NCBI GenBank assembly: GCA_024277915.1
Contig: JAJRUG010000044.1
Coordinates: 1-64,000, forward strand
From: Gammaproteobacteria bacterium
Lineage (GTDB): Bacteria > Pseudomonadota > Gammaproteobacteria > Steroidobacterales > GCA-2729495
Reading direction: 5' to 3'
Length of the DNA: 64,000 bases
Shown one piece after another: positions 7,832-16,606 of this stretch. Position numbers and translations under genes: made by a program. Positions within the stretch are counted from its first letter, which is position 1. Each line of letters begins with the position of its first letter. The notes under the pieces are model-generated. The model was not told the origin of the DNA. It worked only from the letters and a program-made list of their open reading frames with translations, and ran no database searches.

Positions 7832-7969
7832 TGAAATTGTTCGACTAGGGGCAGCATGTATACAGCTGGCGCCGAAAAATACTTTGCGTCAGATTAATGC
7901 CAGGACATGGGCTGTGAGTTCTCCGCGAAAGATTGGCCTATTGCTCTTTGCCGGGCTCCTGATCAAGGG

Positions 7970-8722
7970 TCAGAAGCGGACAAATACACCCGCATAGGGG
8001 CCGGAGAACTCCGTGTCCATCAAGATATCGCTTTCGTCTATATTCAGTTCCAAAAGGCGGTACCCGCCATAGATACCAAGTGTTGGTACAGGGGAGAATT
8101 CGATCTGGACATCAACGTCCAGAAAGCTGTTATCGGAAATATCAAGATAGCCAACGCGGGCACTGAAACTGACAAGATCAGCCAAACCAAAGCGAAGGCG
8201 TGCACCGATTGTCGGGATAACAGCAGATTCGGAAGTTGCCTCTGTATACGGGGTCGTATTGTTGGTCAGCGTAGTGTCCGCATCGATGATTTTTCCGGAA
8301 ATTTCGATACCAAGCTGAAAACGCGAGGGCAGGTCATCCATATTGATGAAAAAATAGGTGAGCGATAAATCGATCAAATCTGCTGTCAGTGAGGTTGTGA
8401 CGCTGTCATCAGCAGTGATTGGCTGCCCATTGAAGCTGCCATCGACAGTAATGGTCCCGGTGCCCGAAAAACCAATCGGTAAATAGCCAGCCCCCAATCT
8501 GAAACTACCAAGCTGCAGTGCGACCTCAGCTGTCACATCCTGACTGTTGTCCAGGTTCAAATCACGCTCTACGTCGATGAGGACGCCGACGGAACCGATA
8601 TTTCCGGCAATGGTGCCTGTCGGGGTCATGTCAATGTACCCGATTTTTCCTGAAAACAGTTCATCGGCGTAGGAATGTGTTGAGGCCAGGCCGATAAAAG
8701 CCGCCAATGCGATTAGTTTCAT
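7970..8722 (-). CDS. Outer-membrane beta-barrel protein, 250 residues
   Basis: The start is ATG 8722 (MKLIALAAFIGLASTHSYADE), preceded by GGAG ten bases upstream; the upstream in-frame GTG 8737 lacks a site. Residues 1-19 are a signal peptide ending in SYA. The mature part alternates polar and hydrophobic residues in short strands separated by Asp/Asn/Thr loops and ends in an aromatic residue (AGVFVRF), the signal read by the Bam complex. The fold should be an 8-10 strand barrel. No ligand or porin class can be assigned, and it is monocistronic. Confidence 0.75.
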   Translation of the reverse strand: MKLIALAAFIGLASTHSYADELFSGKIGYIDMTPTGTIAGNIGSVGVLIDVERDLNLDNSQDVTAEVALQLGSFRLGAGYLPIGFSGTGTITVDGSFNGQPITADDSVTTSLTADLIDLSLTYFFINMDDLPSRFQLGIEISGKIIDADTTLTNNTTPYTEATSESAVIPTIGARLRFGLADLVSFSARVGYLDISDNSFLDVDVQIEFSPVPTLGIYGGYRLLELNIDESDILMDTEFSGPYAGVFVRF

Positions 8723-8857
8723 GCTGATGTGCTCCACGAGAATGTCATACGCGAAGGCTTAACTATATATGTTCAGGCTACCGTGCGCTTTATCACAGTC
8801 TCGCAAATTCTTGCGACGCAGGTATGTAGACAGCGGTTATGTTCTATTGATGCGTCG

Positions 8858-10042
8858 CTATACGACTTGACCTGCAGCCTGGGCAGATGCCCAGGCCCAT
8901 TGGAAGTTGAACCCGCCAAGGTGGCCAGTCACATCGACAACCTCACCGATGCAATACAGTCCCGGAACTCGCTTGCACTCCATCGTTTTTGACGATAATT
9001 CATCGGTATCGATGCCCCCAAGTGTTACCTCTGCGGTACGGTAGCCTTCGGTAGCGGCGGGCCGCAGTATCCATTGATGCAGATATTTTGCTACATGAAG
9101 TAGTACATCATCGGGTAACTCGGCCAGTGGTTTTTCCGCTGACTTTTGCCAGTACAACTGCTCAAATTCCAGTACCAGCGCTCGTGGTAAGACCGCAGAC
9201 AATACAGTGCGCAACAGGGATTTTGGTTGAGTCGTTTTCGCCTGAAGCAACAATGACATTGCATCGTGATCGGGCAGCAGATTCAGGTAAATTTCATCGC
9301 CCGGCATCCAGTAGTTTGAGAGCTGGAGAGCCGCCGGGCCACTTAGACCCCGGTGTGTGAACAGAATACTGTCCGTGAAGACTACCCCGGCAGTACTTAG
9401 CGTAGTGTGCAGGCTGACGCCGGACAGCCGGTTGGTCAATTCTTTCATCGCACCTGAAAACGTAAAAGGAACAAGACCGGCCCGGGTATCACGAACTGCG
9501 AGTCCGAACTGGTGTGCCAGCCGGTAACCAAAGTCGGATGCCCCCATTTTTGGAATCGATAGCCCGCCAGTGGCAATTACCAAAGAACCGGAGCTCAAAT
9601 TTTCTCCGCCACTGACAACAGCAAAGTGGTCTTCTTTCGTAACCGAGGTGATATTGCAATGCGTCTTTATATGCACGCCTGCCTGCCTGCACTCAGTCAA
9701 CAGCATATTCAGGATTTCGTTTGCTGACAGGTCGCAAAATAGCTGCCCGGCGGATTTTTCATGATAGGCAATACCATGCTTCTCGATCAACGCAATGAAA
9801 TCCTGCTGTGTATACCGGCTCAGAGCGGAAATACTGAAATTCCGGTTCGCGGAAATGTAGTTTGATGGCTCGCAATAAAGGTTGGTGAAGTTGCAGTGGC
9901 CGCCACCTGACATCAGTATTTTCTTGCCCACCTTGTTTGAGCCTTCAAGTACGACGACACGGCGGTTACGGCCCCCCGCAGCCAGCGCACACATTAGCCC
10001 CGCAGCACCGCCACCCAGAATAATGACATCGTGATTCACCAT
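8858..10042 (-). CDS. BaiN/HI0933-family FAD-dependent oxidoreductase
   Basis: A 394-residue flavoprotein. The N-terminal dinucleotide-binding motif is VIILGGGAAGLMCALAAGG (residues 5-23), followed by the family signature KVGKKILMSGGGHCNFTN (about 37-54). A late FAD-contact segment (GLYCIGEVVDVTGHLGGFNF) near residue 365 completes the two-part flavin site. Members (YhiN in E. coli, BaiN in clostridia) are NAD(P)/FAD enzymes whose substrates are mostly unknown, so BaiN here names only the family. The gene lies alone between the barrel protein and the PEP-CTERM esterase and is common in gammaproteobacterial cores. Confidence 0.88.
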   Translation of the reverse strand: MVNHDVIILGGGAAGLMCALAAGGRNRRVVVLEGSNKVGKKILMSGGGHCNFTNLYCEPSNYISANRNFSISALSRYTQQDFIALIEKHGIAYHEKSAGQLFCDLSANEILNMLLTECRQAGVHIKTHCNITSVTKEDHFAVVSGGENLSSGSLVIATGGLSIPKMGASDFGYRLAHQFGLAVRDTRAGLVPFTFSGAMKELTNRLSGVSLHTTLSTAGVVFTDSILFTHRGLSGPAALQLSNYWMPGDEIYLNLLPDHDAMSLLLQAKTTQPKSLLRTVLSAVLPRALVLEFEQLYWQKSAEKPLAELPDDVLLHVAKYLHQWILRPAATEGYRTAEVTLGGIDTDELSSKTMECKRVPGLYCIGEVVDVTGHLGGFNFQWAWASAQAAGQVV

Positions 10043-10418
10043 CGTGGCAATATAGCAGGAGGGAGCATCACACGGCTCACGCAGGCACTGAAGGCAGGGG
10101 GTCTTCGCATGTAAGTGCGATGTATAGAGAATGATCAGTCAGAATACAAAAGGGAACCGGTTGCGCAAACTGTACAGGGAAGCGCCCGGTACGCTCTGCT
10201 GATAGGGTAAATTCAGGCTACCGAGGGGCATGGAAATGCAATTTCCTTTGCCAACTTTCGTTCGGTCTATCATCAGCTTGCAGTTTCAACCTAACAAAGA
10301 CAATTAACCGGGATTATTTTTGCTTGATTTTTCATATGTTATGTCAACTTGAGGGCTTGCAGTGTCGGGGTTAGGGTATGGTTGTACGACTATAAAAAGC
10401 ATTCATTAGGGGAATAAT
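10043..10418. other. Intergenic region before the esterase
   Basis: 376 bases without a gene. It separates two divergent transcription units and so should contain both promoters, but no confident -35/-10 or -24/-12 pair was found. TATAAA at about 10391-10396 is the best -10 candidate for the esterase, whose ATG is preceded by AGGGG. Confidence 0.4.
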
Positions 10419-11384
10419 ATGAAGAAACTGACGATGAAAGTCGGGCTGGTCTTCGTTACGCTATTTTTCACGATAGCTGCATCAGCCGCGTCTATTACTC
10501 AAGTCATCTCTTTCGGTGACAGCCTTTCTGATAACGGCAATCTGTTCGCAGATACCGGTGGTACAGTGCCACCAGCACCGTATTGGAACGGGCGATTTTC
10601 AAATGGCCCGGTATGGGTTGAAACTCTGGCGGCATCGCTGGGTGTAGGGCTGGACGGCTATGCGCGTGGAGGTGCAACCACAGGCGGTGGCGGGGTGACG
10701 CCACCACTGATTGCCAATAGCAACGATCCAACCGGTGCGTTTGGATTCATGGGGCTCCAGGATGAGATCGGAGCTTATCTGGGTAATGTCGGTGGCGTGG
10801 CCGATCCAAATGCACTTTACACGGTCTGGGCCAGTGCCAATGATTTTCTGATCGCCCCCGATTCGGCATCTGCAATTGCGGCAATAGGTCCGGCGATCAC
10901 TAATATGCTGACCGCGATTGGTACATTGGTGGCAGCGGGCGCACAGCATTTTGTGCTGCCTAACCTTCCCGATCTTGGTTTGACTCCACTAAAACTCGCT
11001 GAAGATTTGATCACACCTGGTGCTTCAGCAGGTGCGTCGGGGCTTATGTTTGCGTTTAATACTAGTTATTACAATGCATTAGACGCAACCTTTGGAGCAG
11101 GGTTTGGTACCCGTCTGGATACATTCACAATCCTTCAGGATGTTGTGGCGAATCCGGGAACCTATGGCCTGACCAACGTGACGGATATGTGCTTTGACGC
11201 AACTGTCCCAAGCATGTGTGCAGACCCGAGCCAATATGCATTCTGGGATCCAATCCACCCGACTGCAGCTCTGCACGACATACTGGCTGCTGAAGCATTT
11301 GCTGCAGTAGTGCCGGTACCTGCCGCTGTATGGCTGTTCGGTTCCGCTTTGGGACTGCTGGGCTGGATGCGTCGCTCACGTTAA
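10419..11384 (+). CDS. Secreted SGNH/GDSL esterase with PEP-CTERM (VPxPA) sorting tail
   Basis: A 321-residue exported lipase/esterase. Residues 1-24 are a signal peptide ending in ASA. The GDSL block FGDSLSDNGN (about 31-40) supplies the nucleophile Ser. The terminal DPIHPT (about 275) supplies the Asp and His of the triad. The last 25 residues (VPVPAAVWLFGSALGLLGWM then RRSR) form a VPxPA variant of the PEP-CTERM signal: motif, hydrophobic span, basic tail. It is processed by an exosortase (EpsH type) and attached to envelope or exopolysaccharide. No exosortase is present in this window. Its own sigma factor or PEP-CTERM regulator box was not identified. Confidence 0.9.
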   Translation: MKKLTMKVGLVFVTLFFTIAASAASITQVISFGDSLSDNGNLFADTGGTVPPAPYWNGRFSNGPVWVETLAASLGVGLDGYARGGATTGGGGVTPPLIANSNDPTGAFGFMGLQDEIGAYLGNVGGVADPNALYTVWASANDFLIAPDSASAIAAIGPAITNMLTAIGTLVAAGAQHFVLPNLPDLGLTPLKLAEDLITPGASAGASGLMFAFNTSYYNALDATFGAGFGTRLDTFTILQDVVANPGTYGLTNVTDMCFDATVPSMCADPSQYAFWDPIHPTAALHDILAAEAFAAVVPVPAAVWLFGSALGLLGWMRRSR

Positions 11385-11431
11385 GCTGAATACTGCAGGC
11401 GGGCGTCAGACACGCTGCTTGCATAAGTCTT

Positions 11432-11466
11432 TTGGCCGGGTCGTGCGATAAGCACGGCTCGGCCAA
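11432..11466. terminator. Bidirectional stem-loop between convergent genes
   Basis: TTGGCCGGGTCGTGC (11432-11446) pairs with GCACGGCTCGGCCAA (11452-11466) around a 5-base loop; the two non-Watson-Crick positions can form G-U pairs. ATTATTT follows on the plus strand. It lies between the plus-strand esterase and the minus-strand bufferin operon and can end both. Confidence 0.65.
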
Positions 11467-11538
11467 ATTATTTCTGCCCAAGGACTTCTGTCCAGGGAGT
11501 GTTATTTTAGCTTTCCGGCTTTAGGAATTCGCTCCGGA

Positions 11539-12012
11539 TTAAACCCGGTTCTGAACGAGATGATCTATCGACAGGTGGCCCGGACCATGCTTGATCAGGT
11601 ATAACAATCCGACAGCCGACAAAATATGGGTAGTCCACGCCTCTGGATAAACAAACAGCTGTATCACGGCAGTCATTACAAGTAGCCCGATGGCACTAAG
11701 TCGCGTGCCAAGCCCCGCAATCAGCCCGAGCGCCAGAGCAAACTCACCAAAGGTAGCCATATAAGCCGCGATGTCGGGTGGAATCACCGGCAAGTTGTAT
11801 TCATATTCGAACAACATGAAGGTTGATTGATTCAGATTGAATACATTCCACGATTGCCCCAGAAAAGATCCCCCGCTGATTTTAGTTTGTGCGGAGTTCC
11901 AGAAAACAGTCGCAACCGCTATCCGGGCACTAATGGCCAGTAAATCTGCCGGAACCTTTGAACAAATATTCTGCACCGAAAAAACGAAATTGCTGATTGC
12001 CTTGGCCATCAT
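11539..12012 (-). CDS. DoxX-family membrane protein of the bufferin operon
   Basis: A 157-residue integral membrane protein with four predicted spans: around 22-40, 77-97 (MATFGEFALALGLIAGL), 102-120 (LSAIGLLVMTAVIQLFVYP) and 125-140. It matches the DoxX family in length and topology. It is the last gene of the operon DUF2282-DUF692-DUF2063-DoxX, and its start overlaps the previous stop by ATGA. DoxX proteins are frequent fourth members of bufferin/Hvf clusters, where a role in quinone-linked redox or membrane handling of the peptide is proposed but not settled. The start follows GAGGATCA. Confidence 0.85.
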   Translation of the reverse strand: MMAKAISNFVFSVQNICSKVPADLLAISARIAVATVFWNSAQTKISGGSFLGQSWNVFNLNQSTFMLFEYEYNLPVIPPDIAAYMATFGEFALALGLIAGLGTRLSAIGLLVMTAVIQLFVYPEAWTTHILSAVGLLYLIKHGPGHLSIDHLVQNRV

Positions 12013-12806
12013 TGATCCTCTTGTATATTAAAGTCGATAAACAAATGTAGTCCCAGCAGGTATCCGAGCATACTGGTCAGCTCGTCGGCACTGCCCTGAC
12101 AGGAGATCTGCTGCCAGGATGTCTCTATTGAATGCCCCAGGATCAGGCTCCGAAGCAGCTGGTAGCAGCTTTCCTCGAGCGCGATCACCCTGATATTAAG
12201 TGCATCCCGCCAGATCAGGAGATACCGCTCGGTGGATTTGTCGAGATCGACAATGCCGGGCTCCGCTTTGAGATTTTCCATCTGAATATCATCGACCGGC
12301 CAGCGGGATTCGAGCAGTTGCACGGAGGGGTGCGGAATCAACCCCAGTGTGCCCAGTTTCTCACCGGGAATTTCGGCGAGTCTGGATACATCAAGATATT
12401 CGCTATCGGCGGCATTTCTGGCCACATGGCAGAGCCATTCAAGCCTCGCGGTATCGGCAAGATATCCAAGTTGGCTGCAAGCCGGATATGTGGAGATGAA
12501 ATCGACGAAAGATTCCCCATAGAAGACCAGCGCTGCATGTTCTGGCGGGTGCTCCCGAAGGTAAGAGACTGCCGCTGCATCAAAACACCGGTCGCCTGTC
12601 AATCGTTTCACCACCGGGTAAAGATCACCTAATGCACAGCTCAAGGAGTGCAGCACATTGTTGCGATAGATATTTATTCGTGCCGGTGCGTCACCTGCAG
12701 ATTGCTCCACCAGGAGGTCGAGAAAGTCCCTGTCCGGTTTTTCGTTCAGCAGGTTTGATTTGAATGCGTCTTGATATCCCCTAAGTTGACTCATGAGCTG
12801 CCTCAT
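12009..12806 (-). CDS. DUF2063 protein, bufferin-maturation partner (BufC/HvfC type)
   Basis: A 265-residue cytoplasmic protein. The N-terminal DUF2063 domain is recognisable from INIYRNNVLHSL (about 44-55), DLYPVVKRLTGDRCFD (about 60-76) and YLREHPP (about 82). In related clusters the DUF2063 protein binds the precursor peptide and forms a heterodimer with the DUF692 iron enzyme to modify precursor cysteines. It overlaps both neighbours by 4 bases, so one transcript is very likely. The C-terminal half is more variable and may be the partner-recognition domain. It was formerly annotated as a DNA-binding domain, which the context does not support. Confidence 0.85.
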   Translation of the reverse strand: MRQLMSQLRGYQDAFKSNLLNEKPDRDFLDLLVEQSAGDAPARINIYRNNVLHSLSCALGDLYPVVKRLTGDRCFDAAAVSYLREHPPEHAALVFYGESFVDFISTYPACSQLGYLADTARLEWLCHVARNAADSEYLDVSRLAEIPGEKLGTLGLIPHPSVQLLESRWPVDDIQMENLKAEPGIVDLDKSTERYLLIWRDALNIRVIALEESCYQLLRSLILGHSIETSWQQISCQGSADELTSMLGYLLGLHLFIDFNIQEDQ

Positions 12807-13702
12807 ATGCCGGCTCCTGCATATGTCTGTTCCACGCTACCTGAAGTTGGCCGGGCAAGAGCAGCTTCCGCTTTTTGAGCCCGGCCAAACAATATTGACC
12901 AGTCCGGTACATTGGTGTCCCACTCAATCAGGGTTGGAACCGGGCCATGCTGTGCCAGCGTGTACTCATACAGCTTCCAGACATCGTCACATACTTCCGA
13001 ACCGTGATCATCAATTCTTATCTCCTGCCCGTCGGTATTCTCGGTTGCATGGCCGGCCAGGTGTATTTCACCAATCAGTTCAGTCGGTATACGAGAAATG
13101 TAGGCTCTGGCATCGAAACCATGGTTGCAGGCACTGACAAAGACGTTATTCACATCCAGAAGAATTCCTGCTCCACTACTCTGCGCAAGTGTCACCAGAA
13201 ATTCGGCTTCTTCAATGTGAGAGTATTTCACCTGCAAGTAGCTTGCCGGGTTTTCAATCAGCAGTGTTCGTTGCAGGATATTCTGCGTTATATCAATATT
13301 GCGACATAAAACCGACAATGTTTCGTCGGTATACGGCAGAGGTAACAGATCGTTGAGTGATATGTTTTGCCATCGGCTCCATGACAGGTGCTCGGAAACC
13401 AGACCAGGCTGATATCGGTCGATCAGGGTTTTCAGAGCTTCCAGATGTGCAGTGCTGACCCCGTCGGCGGAACCCAGTGAAAGACCCACGCCATGTAACG
13501 ATAACGGATAGTCATTGCGAATTCTGGTCAGGAAGTGATGTGGCGCACCACCCGCGCCCATGTAATTTTCCGGGTGAATCTCAAACCAGCCACACTTCGG
13601 TCGGGTCTCAAGAATAGTTTCGAAGTGCTGAGGCTTGAGGCCAACCCCCGCCCGTGAGGGGATTGGCCCGGGTTTCAGGCCAGCGTGTTGCTCTGTGGCC
13701 AT
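12803..13702 (-). CDS. DUF692 multinuclear iron oxidase, peptide-modifying (BufB/HvfB type)
   Basis: A TIM-barrel enzyme of the MbnB-like family. ATG 13702 follows AAGGGCAG and is preferred to TTG 13720, giving 299 residues. Iron-ligand blocks are visible: EIHPENYMGAGG, LHGVGLSLG, SEHLSW, LIENPASYL, LLDVNNVFVSACNHG, GEIHLAGH and LIEWDTNVPD. DUF692 enzymes use a two- or three-iron centre and O2 to convert cysteine residues of a precursor into heterocycles; in bufferins the product is reported as 5-thiooxazole. The substrate here should be the DUF2282 peptide encoded just upstream. The family is certain; the exact product is inferred. Confidence 0.9.
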   Translation of the reverse strand: MATEQHAGLKPGPIPSRAGVGLKPQHFETILETRPKCGWFEIHPENYMGAGGAPHHFLTRIRNDYPLSLHGVGLSLGSADGVSTAHLEALKTLIDRYQPGLVSEHLSWSRWQNISLNDLLPLPYTDETLSVLCRNIDITQNILQRTLLIENPASYLQVKYSHIEEAEFLVTLAQSSGAGILLDVNNVFVSACNHGFDARAYISRIPTELIGEIHLAGHATENTDGQEIRIDDHGSEVCDDVWKLYEYTLAQHGPVPTLIEWDTNVPDWSILFGRAQKAEAALARPTSGSVEQTYAGAGI

Positions 13703-13758
13703 CTGCCCTTGCCTCGTCAATCAAACGGGATCAGATACGTAATACCGGGATGGTATTA

Positions 13759-14016
13759 CTAAGATGATGTCAGGCTTCCGCCGACGATTTTCTCGCAGCT
13801 GCCTTCGGGAACAAGCATCCAGGCATTTTTTTGCCCATCGGCAGTGGATGACCCGGCGCAGCTTGTTCCTGGCCCTGCGGCACAGTCATTTTGCTGAGCT
13901 TTGGCAATTCCGTAGCATTTCTCCATTTTAGGATCTGCAGCCGATGCGGCAGGTGCAAGTGCAACCATTGCAACAGCGGCAGCTACTGCGCTTATTAGCA
14001 AAGCTTTATCTTTCAT
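13759..14016 (-). CDS. DUF2282 bufferin-type copper peptide precursor
   Basis: An 85-residue precursor with a Sec signal peptide (residues 1-26, ending ASA). The mature core has four cysteines at 34, 45, 53 and 74 in the contexts EKCYG, NDCAA, TSCAG and GSCEK, the DUF2282 signature, ending in KIVGGSL. Bufferins are ribosomally made, post-translationally modified periplasmic peptides that bind copper and protect against excess. It is the first gene of the minus-strand operon and is preceded by GAGGATTGAACA as ribosome binding site. Induction by copper is expected from the family; no specific operator could be identified in the 14017-14197 divergent region. Confidence 0.9.
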   Translation of the reverse strand: MKDKALLISAVAAAVAMVALAPAASAADPKMEKCYGIAKAQQNDCAAGPGTSCAGSSTADGQKNAWMLVPEGSCEKIVGGSLTSS

Positions 14017-14197
14017 TGTTCAATCCTCGATAGTTTGTTGGGGTCTCGTACACTGACCAGCTGATTGTCAGGAAGTTCCTGTTCTGACCAAAGTACATGA
14101 ATCAGTTCAGACCTTCCAGATCCTGCCGAGTTCCGCAAAGCCTGACTTGTGATAATGTATCTTGCAATAGCGGATTGATTGGCGGCTTGAATAATCA

Positions 14198-14575
14198 ATG
14201 AAAAATTTTGCTCCCGGAGGTATGGTAAAGGCAGTGTCAGTGGCATTCTGCCTGGCTCTTCTGACAGCCTGCGCCACCATGCATCAATCACCTGACTACA
14301 CCCGTCACCGGCTTAGTGCGCTCACCATCCCGTATGATCGTGATAACTTGTTATATTTTGATGTGGTGATCAATGCACAATATCCATCGGATGATCCAGT
14401 AGCGGAAAATACACGTATGGAATGGCTCGCGGCATGGTTGAAGCCGCGGCGCATGTGCCCGGACGGGTTTGAAATCATTCAGCGGCGAGAGTTCGATTTT
14501 ATCGAGCACAATCCGGGCAGGTATGATTTTCGCTACGAGGTCAGGTGCCAGTCTTCTGTACTTTTGGGTGAGTAG
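14198..14575 (+). CDS. Small predicted lipoprotein, unknown function
   Basis: A 125-residue protein with a lipoprotein signal: a basic start, hydrophobic stretch VSVAFCLAL and lipobox LLTAC. The start may be ATG 14198 or ATG 14222 (MVKAVSV), the latter with GGAGG only one base away. The mature ~100 residues have no recognised domain and contain Cys in RRMCPDG and EVRCQS, which could form a disulfide in the periplasm. It is divergent from the bufferin operon and convergent with the DUF192 gene, so no functional partner is evident. Confidence 0.65.
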   Translation: MKNFAPGGMVKAVSVAFCLALLTACATMHQSPDYTRHRLSALTIPYDRDNLLYFDVVINAQYPSDDPVAENTRMEWLAAWLKPRRMCPDGFEIIQRREFDFIEHNPGRYDFRYEVRCQSSVLLGE

Positions 14576-14603
14576 GGCAGAGTTCAGCTGGCCAATTTCC
14601 CGG

Positions 14604-15107
14604 TTAACTTCCTCGAACAGGACCGGGCTTTCGGTCAGGGCAGCGTTCCAGCTGTAATTTGTCGCCAGACTTTATGCGCCACTTCCTGGAAAATCCGGCA
14701 TTCACTTCCAGTACCCAGATGGAATCGTCAGGGGAAGTAATCCGTTGTGTTGAAAGGGGCCTGGTGTTATTCGCGATCCCGGTGATTGTCCCGGTGGCAT
14801 CAGCGAAAACCATATCCAGAGGCACGTAGGTATTTTTCATCCACATCGTGATACGGGAGGGTTGGTCGTAGCGAAACAGCATTCCTTCCAGCGCACTCAG
14901 TTTGCGGACGAACATCAGTCCCTGTCCTTTCTGCCGTTCTGTATTGGCAAGGTAGACCTTCAGTTCGATGCATTGGTTTCCGGAAGCTGAAACTGACAGG
15001 TAGGCTTGTTCAAATCCGGCAAGCAGATCAGAGGGCTCTGTAGCGTGCAGAGAATTCGTCAGGGTTATTAATCCGACCGCAATTTGCAGCAATCTACCCG
15101 GTTTCAA
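14604..15107 (-). CDS. DUF192 (UPF0127) exported protein
   Basis: A 167-residue protein with a signal peptide (about 1-22) and a DUF192 domain across roughly 40-155. The family features GLMFVRKLSALEGMLFRYD and TMWMKNTYVPLDMVFAD are clear, as is the VLEVNAG motif near 137. DUF192 proteins form a small beta-barrel and are widespread in the envelope; their function is unknown. The start overlaps the preceding four-cysteine membrane protein by 14 bases, so the two form a pair. Confidence 0.88.
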   Translation of the reverse strand: MKPGRLLQIAVGLITLTNSLHATEPSDLLAGFEQAYLSVSASGNQCIELKVYLANTERQKGQGLMFVRKLSALEGMLFRYDQPSRITMWMKNTYVPLDMVFADATGTITGIANNTRPLSTQRITSPDDSIWVLEVNAGFSRKWRIKSGDKLQLERCPDRKPGPVRGS

Positions 15108-15711
15108 AACTTAATCTCCCTGAAAAATGGATGTCGCCCAGCGTGATGGACTGTTTGTCAATCAGAGATGCCAGTGCACCCGAACAATAGAGTACGCCAT
15201 CAATACGATAGTGTGCCGACGTACGGGATTGGTACGGTTCGACAGCCTCAATATGTGTCCAGCATCGTTCCAGGCCTGCAGTGCTGTAGAAGCGGCCATT
15301 TTGTTCGTCAATAACCGTTAAATTCACCGATTGCTCGTTACCAGCCATGTTTTCCAGCCGACCCTCGACACCTATAATGAAAGAGATATTGTTCGGCTCG
15401 GCTGAGAAAAACAGTCGAATGCCTTTCCCGTCAGGGTGTGGCATCCCGTCGCAGGAAAGTGATTTGCCAACGAGGTTGATATCCTGTTTGAGCTCACCGT
15501 ATATTGCTCCGCGCAAGTATCCGGGGCGATCCATCATGCAATTGCTGATTTGCGGTGCAGCTTCGAGAAAAGGCTTCATTTTTGATGCGGGCAGCTGTGC
15601 GGAAAAGATCAGCAGCAATAATGCCGGCAGGCCAAGGATACTGATCAGGTCCGCCGTTATCCTGAATACAGATGATTGAACCTGTTTATTGTCGTGATGT
15701 TCTTTGGTCAT
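15094..15711 (-). CDS. Membrane-anchored extracytoplasmic protein, unknown
   Basis: A 205-residue protein with one N-terminal transmembrane segment (about 19-42, LISILGLPALLLLIFSAQLP) and a ~160-residue exported domain. The domain has four cysteines in the contexts SNCMMDR, LSCDG, ERCWTH and LYCSG, which could form two disulfides. No family was recognised. It overlaps the DUF192 gene by 14 bases and is likely cotranscribed, so the two may act together in the periplasm; that is inference from gene order. Confidence 0.65.
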   Translation of the reverse strand: MTKEHHDNKQVQSSVFRITADLISILGLPALLLLIFSAQLPASKMKPFLEAAPQISNCMMDRPGYLRGAIYGELKQDINLVGKSLSCDGMPHPDGKGIRLFFSAEPNNISFIIGVEGRLENMAGNEQSVNLTVIDEQNGRFYSTAGLERCWTHIEAVEPYQSRTSAHYRIDGVLYCSGALASLIDKQSITLGDIHFSGRLSFETG

Positions 15712-15879
15712 GAGAGTATGAGGTGTAGTTTACCAGTTTTCCGGGGTTTCCAGATCATTACTAAATCACGGGTAGCCGGTCGTGTCTATTGATTCACGGT
15801 GAGCTCACGACAGTATAGAAAATAACATGGTGACAAGTCGTCCGGCGTATAATTTGTGGTACTTTTTGGAGAAAGACTA

Positions 15880-16440
15880 ATGATAAAAGCTGAGTCTGAC
15901 GGTGGCCACGATATTTTTGTGACGCCCAGGGGAGCTTGCGCCGAACCTGGTATGCCAATCGAATATGGTGTCATTGAGAGCCCTTTCGGGAGCGCCCTGG
16001 CTGGCATCAGCCGCAAAGGGCTTTGTCATCTGATGTTTTTCGACACCGATATTGAAGATGCAGTTTTGGATCTCGGCGGGAACTGGCCTGGAGCCACGTT
16101 GTCACATGCTCCGGAAGTCATTCAGGCATTGGCATCCGGCGTGTTTTCTACCGATGGGTCATTTGCACTTGCTTTACATCTCGTTGGGACAGAATTCCAG
16201 ATTTTAGTGTGGCGCACATTGATGACGATTCCCCGTGGCACCACAGTAAGTTATCGCGACGTCGCTCAACTGATTGGACGTCCGGCAGCAACCAGGGCGG
16301 TTGCTAACGCAATCGGCAGGAATACCCTGGCTGTGTTGATACCCTGCCACAGGGTGCGGCGAATGGATGGCAACATCGGAAAGTACCGTTGGGGGGTTCA
16401 AAGAAAGCAGGCTATTCTCGACTCGGAGCAATCCAGCTAG
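15880..16440 (+). CDS. ogt: Methylated-DNA--protein-cysteine methyltransferase
   Basis: A 186-residue suicide repair enzyme that transfers alkyl groups from O6-alkylguanine to its own cysteine. ATG 15880 has GGAG eight bases before it and is preferred to GTG 15856. The active-site IPCHRV motif lies at about residues 154-159, preceded by the DNA-binding helix TTVSYRDVAQLIGRPAATRA and the asparagine hinge ANAIGRN. It ends with GKYRWGVQRKQAIL, typical of Ogt. No AraC-type Ada domain is fused, so it is Ogt-like rather than Ada. It is monocistronic. Confidence 0.88.
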   Translation: MIKAESDGGHDIFVTPRGACAEPGMPIEYGVIESPFGSALAGISRKGLCHLMFFDTDIEDAVLDLGGNWPGATLSHAPEVIQALASGVFSTDGSFALALHLVGTEFQILVWRTLMTIPRGTTVSYRDVAQLIGRPAATRAVANAIGRNTLAVLIPCHRVRRMDGNIGKYRWGVQRKQAILDSEQSS

Positions 16441-16606
16441 CGCGCATTAATTTGGGTCGATTCGACCATATGCATGCTGATTTGCAGCAATGTCCGAAAT
16501 TGTGATCTCTACGGTATCTTGAAGCCCAAAACGAGCGGTACTGTTCGACAAATTTACCCGTTGCAGAACTTTTACACCGAAACAGGCACAGCAGGAACCA
16601 AAGCAG

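Noticed and set aside
14013-14291. 92-codon minus-strand frame upstream of the bufferin precursor
   Set aside because: It lies across the divergent promoter region and overlaps the lipoprotein gene start; its product has no signal or family resemblance and ends at the precursor start.
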